A stretch of 64,000 nt of DNA, from contig NZ_RXHJ01000005.1 of NCBI RefSeq assembly GCF_003955685.1, forward strand, positions 1-64,000, in the 5' to 3' direction. Numbering within the stretch: the stretch's first letter is position 1; every line of letters starts with the position of its first letter. The notes beneath the pieces are model-generated. The model saw nothing but the letters and a program-made list of their open reading frames with translations, did not search any database and was not told the DNA's origin. Shown here one piece after another: positions 58,507-64,000 of this stretch. Source of the stretch: Corynebacterium hylobatis (GTDB lineage: Bacteria > Actinomycetota > Actinomycetes > Mycobacteriales > Mycobacteriaceae). Both the position numbers and the translations under genes were made by a program.

Positions 58507-59169
58507 CTACAGCTCCACTTCCGGGATGGCGGGTGATTTCGGCACCGGCTTCGGCTCCTTCGCGTCCGGCCGGCGCAGGTACAGCGGCATCAGCGGGTCC
58601 GGCACAGCCGTCAGGTCGGCGACCGCCACGAGGGAGGCGGCGTCCGGTGCCAGGTCCTGCTGCTCGACACCCCGCAGGCCCTCCGGCAGCTGCTCCGCCA
58701 GGTGCTCAGGAACGGAGACCATCTCCACCTCGTGCGGGAGGACCAGCTTCCCGGGTCGGACGACATCAGGTCCGGCGGTACGGTCTGAGCCGTCGTAGGT
58801 GGCCCAGTAGATCTCCCGGCGGCGGGCGTCGGTGGCCACCAGCCTGCGCCCCTGCGGCAGGCGGTGGGCGATGGCGTCGAGCGAGCACACCCCGTGGACC
58901 GGGATGCCCAGGGCGTCACCGAAGGCGGCGGCGGTGGCCATCCCGACCCGCAGGCCGGTGAAGGGGCCCGGGCCACAACCGACGACGACCGCGTCGAGGT
59001 CGGTGAAGTCCACTGCGGTGTCGGTGAGCAGGGCCCGCACGGTAGGCGTGAGCTGCTCATTATGGGCCCGGGTCCCCGGGAGTACCCGGTCACGGACCTG
59101 CCCCGTGGAGGTGTCGACGAGGCCCGTGACCAGGTCGGGGGTGGAGGTGTCAATCGCCAGTACAAGCAC
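58507..59169 (-). CDS. tsaB: tRNA threonylcarbamoyladenosine complex subunit TsaB
   Basis: A 220-residue TsaB, the inactive Kae1-like partner that scaffolds TsaD in t6A synthesis. Seen: LVLAIDTSTPDLVTGLVDTS, HNEQLTPTVRALLTD, VVVGCGPGPFTGLRVGMATA near residue 65 (the family hallmark) and ATDARRREIYWATYDG. Start is GTG at 59169; TATCCT lies 6 bases upstream, near leaderless spacing. It begins the tsaB-rimI-tsaD cluster, 18 bases after the preceding unknown gene. Confidence 0.94.
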   Translation of the reverse strand: MLVLAIDTSTPDLVTGLVDTSTGQVRDRVLPGTRAHNEQLTPTVRALLTDTAVDFTDLDAVVVGCGPGPFTGLRVGMATAAAFGDALGIPVHGVCSLDAIAHRLPQGRRLVATDARRREIYWATYDGSDRTAGPDVVRPGKLVLPHEVEMVSVPEHLAEQLPEGLRGVEQQDLAPDAASLVAVADLTAVPDPLMPLYLRRPDAKEPKPVPKSPAIPEVEL

Positions 59170-59187
59170 GCCCCCAGGATAGGCCAG

Positions 59188-59673
59188 CTAGTTCAGCAGG
59201 ACCCAGCCACCCTCGGTGGTCTTGCCCAGCGGCAGCATGACACGCGAGTCGAAGTAGCCGCCCAGCGGAACGCTGCACAGGTCAATGTCGGCACGCGCGA
59301 TGCGGTCGAAGGCCTGTCCACCGTCCGCGGAACGCAGCAGCAGGTAGTTGGTGTCCTCCGGGACACCGCCGGAACCAAGTTCCAGTTCGGTGGCGTCGGC
59401 CTCGAAGTTCTCGGCGATGCCCTGCGTGGTGGCGTAGGGGCAGATGACGGCGGCCGCGACCCACTCATCGCCGTAGAGGTCCTGTGGGGACAGGCCCACG
59501 ATGTTCAGACCCTGGGCGTCCACGGTGCCGACCGCCTGCTCGAAGGCCCCCGCGGTATCGAAACGGGTCTCCGCCGCCGTGGTGGTGCGCATCCCGATGA
59601 GCAGTGCCAGCACGCCGATCCAGGCGACGAGGACAATGGCGATGAGGTATCGGCCGGTGTTGGACAGACGCAC
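59188..59673 (-). CDS. Membrane-anchored protein, unknown function
   Basis: A 161-residue protein with one N-terminal helix (about residues 8-29, YLIAIVLVAWIGVLALLIGM) and an external domain of about 130 residues containing two Cys (VICPYATTQ and DLCSVPLGGYF) that could form a disulfide. GTG at 59673 is supported by AAGGAG 7 bases upstream. It is located just before tsaB on the same strand. No family is recognised. Confidence 0.78.
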   Translation of the reverse strand: MRLSNTGRYLIAIVLVAWIGVLALLIGMRTTTAAETRFDTAGAFEQAVGTVDAQGLNIVGLSPQDLYGDEWVAAAVICPYATTQGIAENFEADATELELGSGGVPEDTNYLLLRSADGGQAFDRIARADIDLCSVPLGGYFDSRVMLPLGKTTEGGWVLLN

Positions 59674-59744
59674 GGGGAGCTCCTTCAGGGATGGGTGAGA
59701 CAAGCCCACCCAGACTACTCCCGTTTCCTGGGAACCCGCTGGGT

Positions 59745-61367
59745 CTAGAGCAGCAGGAGCAGGAGGATCTGGCTGGCGATGATCTTGCCGATCATCGCCG
59801 TCGGGTAGACCATGGCATAACCCCGCATCGCCAGCTCCGTGCCCGTCTGGCCGTTGAGGTAGGAGATCACCGCGGGGTTGGTGGTCGCGCCGGCTGCGAC
59901 ACCCATCGACTCATCCCAGGTCAGGCGCAGCACCAGCATGCCGACGACCGCGCACACCACCGCGGAGACCAGGGTGAGCAGCAGGCCCGCCCCGATGACC
60001 GTCAGCGAGGAGGGGTCGGTCAACGCCTCCCGGAAACCGGCGCCCGCGGTGGTGCCAACCCCGGCCAGGAAGAGGGAGAGACCGAGGGTGTTGAGGGTGT
60101 GGACCGCGTGGTACGGCATCGTCCACGTCAGCGGGCCCGTGCGGTGCAGCGCCCCGAGGATGAGACCGACGACGATGGGGCCACCGCCGAAACCGAGGGA
60201 GAGCACCGAATCCCCCGGCAGCGGGATGGGGATGGCCCCCAGCAGCAGGCCGGCGAGCAGACCGAGTGCGAAGGGCAGGAGATCAGGTGCTGCCAGGGAC
60301 TTCTCCGAATCCCCCAGGAATGCCCGGATCTCCGCCATACGGTTGGGGGCGGCGACGACCCGCACCCGGTCGGAGTAGTTGAGCACGTCCTCCGGATGCG
60401 GCACCTCCTCCGCGTCCCCGCGGCGGATGCGCGCGATCCGGAAACCCGAGGAGACGGTGTCCAGCTCCGCGAGGGTACGGCCGACCACCTTCGGATTCGA
60501 CACCGTCATCCGGCTGTAGACGAGGTCCGTGTCCTCGATCTTCACCGTCACCTGGCCGCCGAGGTTGCGCTGGGCAGTGTCGAGGGCCTCCCGCGTGCCG
60601 TTGATGAGCAGTACCATCCCCTCATGCAGGCGGTCCCCGGGCGCGGCCAGGGAATGGTCGAGCTCGCCGTGGACGATGCGGGTGGGGATGATCTCCGCGC
60701 CGGCCAGCCGCGGCAGCTGCGCCACCGTCCCCTCGATGTGCGGCCCGATGCGCACCCCATCCCACTCCAGCGGGGCGATGATCAACCCCTCCTTCTCCGC
60801 ATCCGCCCGGTGGTCGACCTTCAGCAGCTTCGCACCGAGCGCGGCGACCAGAATGGAGCCGACCACCGCACCGGGGTAGGCCAGCGAATAACCGATGACC
60901 GGCTCCCCGGCGCGCCCCGGATCCACCAGCGCGCCGTCCTTGACCATGTCGACGACTGCGGCCATGCCCGGGGTGGAGCTCAGCGCGCCGGCGAACATGC
61001 CGGCACCGGTCAGCTCACCCAGACCGAAGGCGCGGATGATGGCGTAGCCGGCCCCAACCAGGCCCGTGAGCAGCAGGATCATGAACAGCGTGAGGCGCCA
61101 GCCGCGGGCCCGGAACTCCGCGAAGAACTGCTCGCCGGCCGTCAGCCCGATCGCGTAGACGAACATCGCCAGGCCCAGCTGGTAGATGAGCGTGGGGATC
61201 TGGATGTCGGGGTTCGCCGTGGACAGGCCGAGTGCCACGAAGAGCACCGCCGCTGCGCCCAGCGAGATGCCGAGGATACGGATCTTGCCCAGCGCGAGAC
61301 CCACGGCAAGGATCGCCACGAGGGCGATCAGTGGGTTGGTGGCGAGGAAATCCAGCACAACCTCCAT
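59745..61367 (-). CDS. AspT/YidE-family transporter with two TrkA-C domains
   Basis: A 540-residue membrane protein of the AspT/YidE/YbjL (AAE) family. Two membrane halves of about five helices each (residues 1-170 and 365-540) flank a pair of cytoplasmic RCK_C/TrkA-C domains (about 185-350: IVHGELDHSLAAPGDRLHEG, TLAELDTVSSGFRIARIRRG). GALSSTPGMAAVVDM in the first half and AGATTNPAVISYLNGQTGTE in the second are the inverted signature repeats. The founding member exchanges aspartate and alanine; the substrate here is unknown. The ATG at 61367 has no clear ribosome binding site, and the frame extends upstream. Confidence 0.87.
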   Translation of the reverse strand: MEVVLDFLATNPLIALVAILAVGLALGKIRILGISLGAAAVLFVALGLSTANPDIQIPTLIYQLGLAMFVYAIGLTAGEQFFAEFRARGWRLTLFMILLLTGLVGAGYAIIRAFGLGELTGAGMFAGALSSTPGMAAVVDMVKDGALVDPGRAGEPVIGYSLAYPGAVVGSILVAALGAKLLKVDHRADAEKEGLIIAPLEWDGVRIGPHIEGTVAQLPRLAGAEIIPTRIVHGELDHSLAAPGDRLHEGMVLLINGTREALDTAQRNLGGQVTVKIEDTDLVYSRMTVSNPKVVGRTLAELDTVSSGFRIARIRRGDAEEVPHPEDVLNYSDRVRVVAAPNRMAEIRAFLGDSEKSLAAPDLLPFALGLLAGLLLGAIPIPLPGDSVLSLGFGGGPIVVGLILGALHRTGPLTWTMPYHAVHTLNTLGLSLFLAGVGTTAGAGFREALTDPSSLTVIGAGLLLTLVSAVVCAVVGMLVLRLTWDESMGVAAGATTNPAVISYLNGQTGTELAMRGYAMVYPTAMIGKIIASQILLLLLL

Positions 61368-61556
61368 TGAACCCGGGGCCGGGGACGTCGGCAAGCGCAG
61401 GCGAGAAGGTTGTGTCCGGGGCACATGTGGCAGTGACCGACGGTCTTTGCGGCAGGATTCCGACGAGCGCCGCTGCGCCCGGCCCTCCTGGTGGCGCGGG
61501 CGGCGCGGGGCGCTTAAGGTGACTTCCACCACCTCATGCCTGCAGGAGAACCCCCG

Positions 61557-62063
61557 TTGACCGTGCCCCACACCATCGAGTCCTTCCGCACGCTGCTCAC
61601 GTCTGCGCTCGTCGAGACGATCCACCGGAACTCCGAGCACCTGCGCGGCGAGAAGATCTACGGCGCCACCCTGGTGCCCGACCCCGGCAACCTGTCGCCG
61701 TGGTTCGGGGTGCTGGATGACACCGACACCGTCGGCATGGCCCCCTGCCAGCGGTGGACACCGGATGATTTCTGCCAGCCACTGCACACCCCGCGCCTCG
61801 CGGAGGTCTGCGCCCTGACCCGGGGGCTGCACGAGGAATGGGCCGGAACCGACGAAGAATGGCACCGGGCCTCCCTGGCCGCATTCTCCGGGGCCCTCGG
61901 TGCCGGCCCCGTCCGCCGCGCACTGGGCATGCTGGGGGCTGATCCCATCCTGTACATCTTCCACGACACCGGATGCGGCATCGAACCCACCACCTTCGCG
62001 GCCCTCAACGCCGGCCGGGAATCAGAGCCCTTCTACCGGCAGGCCGTGCAGTTCCTGCTCTAG
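61557..62063 (+). CDS. Unknown soluble protein, possibly DUF4303-like
   Basis: A 168-residue protein starting TVPHTIESFRTLLTSALVET. Segments such as GEKIYGATLVPDPGNLSPWF, DDFCQPLHTPRLAEVCALTR, and PILYIFHDTGCGIEPTTFAA recall small DUF4303-type proteins, but the match is only suggestive. The TTG at 61557 is favoured by AGGAG 8 bases upstream; an ATG at 61536 gives seven more residues without a binding site. It is convergent with nadB, 6 bases apart, and divergent from the AspT-like gene. Confidence 0.7.
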   Translation: MTVPHTIESFRTLLTSALVETIHRNSEHLRGEKIYGATLVPDPGNLSPWFGVLDDTDTVGMAPCQRWTPDDFCQPLHTPRLAEVCALTRGLHEEWAGTDEEWHRASLAAFSGALGAGPVRRALGMLGADPILYIFHDTGCGIEPTTFAALNAGRESEPFYRQAVQFLL

Positions 62064-62069
62064 CGCAGG

Positions 62070-63743
62070 TCAGATCAGCGCCGCGACGGTGCTGTCCCTG
62101 CCCACCGGTTCGCGGCTGATCCGCATTCCGGTGGGACCGGCCTGCAGGCACAGGTGCACCTCCCAGGCCGGGGCGGTCTCCGGGTGGTCGGCGCGGCGGT
62201 GGGCGCCCCGGGACTCCGTCCGTTCCCGGGCGGCGTGCGCGACCAGCAGCGCGGTGGTGTGGATGGCGGTGGTGTCGAGGGCGGCGTCGTCAAGCACCCC
62301 GGTGCCGGGCAGCGCATCCAGTTCCGCGATGGCGGTGTCCAGGCGTGCGGCCTCCCGTAGGACCCCGACGTGGGTGTCCATGAGCTCATTGATCCGGGCC
62401 CGGCTGCCCGGTTCGGTCAGCGGCACCGATGGGCGTACCACCGGTTGTCCGGGGGTCTCCCGCGGCAGGCCACGCAGCCAGCGACCCAACCGGTCGCCCA
62501 TGACCAGCGCCTCAGGCACAGAATTGGAGGCCAGCCGGTTCGCGCCCTGCGCCCCGGTCGCGGCCACCTCCCCGATCGCGAACAGGCCTGGGACGGTGGT
62601 GCGCCCCATCATGTCGGCGGCCACCCCGCCGCACAGGTAATGCGCACCGGGGCGCACCGGGACGGGTTCAGTCACCGGATCGACGCCGCGCTCACGCAGC
62701 ATCCGCAGGATGCCGGGGAATTTTTCCGCCCAGGCTGCGGGGCCGAAGTTGCGGGCGTCGAGAAGCAGGCACTCCTCCCCTGTCACCGCCATGTGGGCGT
62801 GCATCGCCGCGGAGACCACGTCACGCGGGGCGAGATCGGCCAGCGGATGCACACCCGCCATGACGCGGTGACCACCATGGTCGAGCAGCACGGCGCCCTC
62901 ACCGCGGACCGCCTCGGAGATGAGCACGTCACGTCCACCGGAACGGGGCTGCCCGGCGCGGCGGTGGAGGATCGTGGGGTGGAACTGGGTGAACTCGATG
63001 TCCCGCACCGCTGCCCCGGCACGCCAGGCCATGGCCAGCCCGTCACCGGTGGCCACAGCCGGATTCGAGGTCAGGGTCCACGCCTGGCCGGCACCGCCGG
63101 TGGCCAGGACGACGGTGCCGGCCAGCAGGTCGCCGATCGCGCCCGCCCCGTCGCGCACGCGTACCCCGCAGACCGCGCCGTGGCGGTCGGTGAGGATGTC
63201 GACGGCGCGCAGGCCGGTGCGCAGCCGCACACTGCAGCCCGGCTGGTCGAGACGCCGGCGCAGGGCGTGCAGGAGCGTGCGCTCCACCTCCCGGCCGGAG
63301 CCGTCGCCACGCGAGTGGAGGATGCGGCGGGCGCTGTGCCCGCCCTCCAGGTGGAGGTCGTAGTCATCCTGGTTCTCCCCTGCCCGGTCGAAATCGGCAC
63401 CGAGGTCGACCAGTCGGCGGATGACCTCCGGCGCGGACTCGACGAGGGTGCGTACCGCCGCGGGGTCGCACAGTCCTGCCCCGGCGGTCAGGGTGTCGGC
63501 GATGTGGGAGTCGGTCGAGTCGGTGGAGTCCCAGACGGCTGCCAGCCCGCCCTGGGCCCAGTCGGTGGCGGATTCCGCCGGGTCGGTCGCGCGGGTGAGC
63601 AGCACCGCGGGTATGTCGGCGTCGGCGAGGTGGACGGCGGCGGTCAGCCCGGCGGCCCCGGAGCCGATGATGACGACTCCAGTTTCACGCCGCCAGGTGG
63701 GTGCGGGCGTGTCGAGTTGGCCGGTGGTGTGGGTGGGTGTCAT
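62070..63743 (-). CDS. nadB: L-aspartate oxidase
   Basis: A 557-residue FAD enzyme that oxidises L-aspartate to iminoaspartate, the first step of de novo NAD synthesis. Motifs are GVVIIGSGAAGLTAAVHLAD (FAD Rossmann, near residue 22), TDWAQGGLAAVWD, EGGHSARRILHSRGDGSGRE (substrate Arg/His), TGGAGQAW and EVAATGAQGANRLASNS. GAGGAGGAA lies 5-6 bases before the ATG at 63743. nadA and nadC are not visible downstream. It is divergent from an NrtR/NdnR-like regulator with a palindrome between them. C. glutamicum is known to lack nadB, so this organism differs. Confidence 0.94.
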   Translation of the reverse strand: MTPTHTTGQLDTPAPTWRRETGVVIIGSGAAGLTAAVHLADADIPAVLLTRATDPAESATDWAQGGLAAVWDSTDSTDSHIADTLTAGAGLCDPAAVRTLVESAPEVIRRLVDLGADFDRAGENQDDYDLHLEGGHSARRILHSRGDGSGREVERTLLHALRRRLDQPGCSVRLRTGLRAVDILTDRHGAVCGVRVRDGAGAIGDLLAGTVVLATGGAGQAWTLTSNPAVATGDGLAMAWRAGAAVRDIEFTQFHPTILHRRAGQPRSGGRDVLISEAVRGEGAVLLDHGGHRVMAGVHPLADLAPRDVVSAAMHAHMAVTGEECLLLDARNFGPAAWAEKFPGILRMLRERGVDPVTEPVPVRPGAHYLCGGVAADMMGRTTVPGLFAIGEVAATGAQGANRLASNSVPEALVMGDRLGRWLRGLPRETPGQPVVRPSVPLTEPGSRARINELMDTHVGVLREAARLDTAIAELDALPGTGVLDDAALDTTAIHTTALLVAHAARERTESRGAHRRADHPETAPAWEVHLCLQAGPTGMRISREPVGRDSTVAALI

Positions 63744-63783
63744 GGTTCCTCCTCGGGTTTTCGACCGGGAGTCGGAAACTACG

Positions 63784-63801
63784 CAGCATGCTAGCATCCT
63801 G
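63784..63801. promoter_or_regulatory. NrtR/NdnR-type operator between nadB and its regulator
   Basis: CAGCATGCTAGCATCCTG, an 18-bp dyad with one mismatched pair around the perfect core ATGCTAGCAT. It covers the probable -10 of the regulator gene (TAGCAT, 63792-63797, 7 bases before its GTG), so autorepression as well as control of nadB is likely. Confidence 0.6.
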
Positions 63802-63804
63802 CCC

Positions 63805-64000
63805 GTGCACAACCCCGGAAAACCCGGCCCTCTCCGTGATCTGCAGGGCGTGGCCAAATACCGCCACGAGGCCGTCGCGGTGCTGCTGCGGGTGGGACTC
63901 GCTGATGCGGCGCCTCAGCGCCTGGAGGTGCTCGCCTACAGGCGGCACCGTCCGCCCTTCGAAGGCCGGTGGGCGCTGCCCAGTGGCCCCGTCGAGGTCG
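63805..64000 (+). CDS. NrtR/NdnR-like NUDIX regulator of NAD synthesis (N-terminal part)
   Basis: The first 65 codons of a gene that runs out of the window. The product starts with a short Gly/Pro leader, then YRHEAVAVLLRVGLADAAPQ, VLAYRRHRPPFEGRWALPSG, the start of a NUDIX fold. This pattern is typical of the NrtR family, whose N-terminal NUDIX domain senses NAD metabolites and whose C-terminal winged helix represses nad genes. GTG at 63805 has TAGCAT 7 bases upstream. Divergent position from nadB supports the assignment; the DNA-binding half lies outside the window. Confidence 0.75.
   Translation, partial: MHNPGKPGPLRDLQGVAKYRHEAVAVLLRVGLADAAPQRLEVLAYRRHRPPFEGRWALPSGPVEV

Overview
The window is bacterial chromosome from a high-GC Corynebacterium-type actinomycete. 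This rests on monomeric isocitrate dehydrogenase, adjacent metY-metX with an McbR-type operator, the qsuABCD/qsuR quinate-shikimate cluster, the guaA / guaB3 / guaB / DUF5319 / rsdA / sigD / whiB / groEL-groES / tsaD-rimI-tsaB block, and a three-gene envelope-stress locus resembling EsrISR of C. glutamicum. Gene density is high. No rRNA, tRNA, CRISPR array or prophage was seen. The only mobile element recognised is one IS200/IS605-type insertion.

Layout. 1-11 kb: end of an unknown gene, trpS, TRIC-type channel, exonuclease III, an MFS exporter, icd, a large unknown membrane protein, then metY-metX. 11-19.5 kb: a gap with a DtxR-type box and an unrecorded 46-codon ORF, DUF3017-folD facing trmL, a P-type ATPase, a cupin, a YdjM-like membrane protein behind a LexA-type box, and two PH-domain membrane proteins. 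19.5-25.4 kb: qsuD-qsuC-qsuB-qsuA with divergent qsuR, for conversion of quinate/shikimate toward protocatechuate. 25.4-28.4 kb: metQ-metN-metI methionine importer.

28.4-34.2 kb: a CitA/CitB two-component system and a divergent CitMHS citrate transporter. An IS200/IS605 element carrying an apparently intact tnpB and a decayed tnpA sits between the kinase and regulator genes and supplies the last codons of the kinase. 34.2-38.4 kb: SulP transporter and divergent MerR regulator around a shared palindrome, a sucrase/ferredoxin-like protein, a lipoprotein and small membrane proteins. 38.5-41.8 kb: esrR-esrS and divergent esrI. 41.8-48.9 kb: DUF2252 protein, a CxxC protein, a polysaccharide deacetylase, guaA, and an ABC drug-type exporter with its TetR regulator.

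48.9-59.7 kb: guaB3, guaB, DUF5319, rsdA/sigD, WhiB protein, groES-groEL1 under a CIRCE operator, an unknown protein, and tsaD-rimI-tsaB for t6A tRNA modification and S18 acetylation. 59.7-64 kb: an AspT/YidE-type transporter, an unknown protein, nadB, and the start of a divergent NrtR/NdnR-like NUDIX regulator.

Two window-wide patterns stand out. Many transcription units have a TANNNT -10 hexamer 6-8 bases before the start codon, as expected for leaderless mRNAs. The exact 12-mer GCTTCTCGACGC occurs nine times on both strands, in different reading frames and in two intergenic gaps; eight copies extend to GCTTCTCGACGCC. Names are assigned from protein sequence features and gene order read by eye, with no database search.
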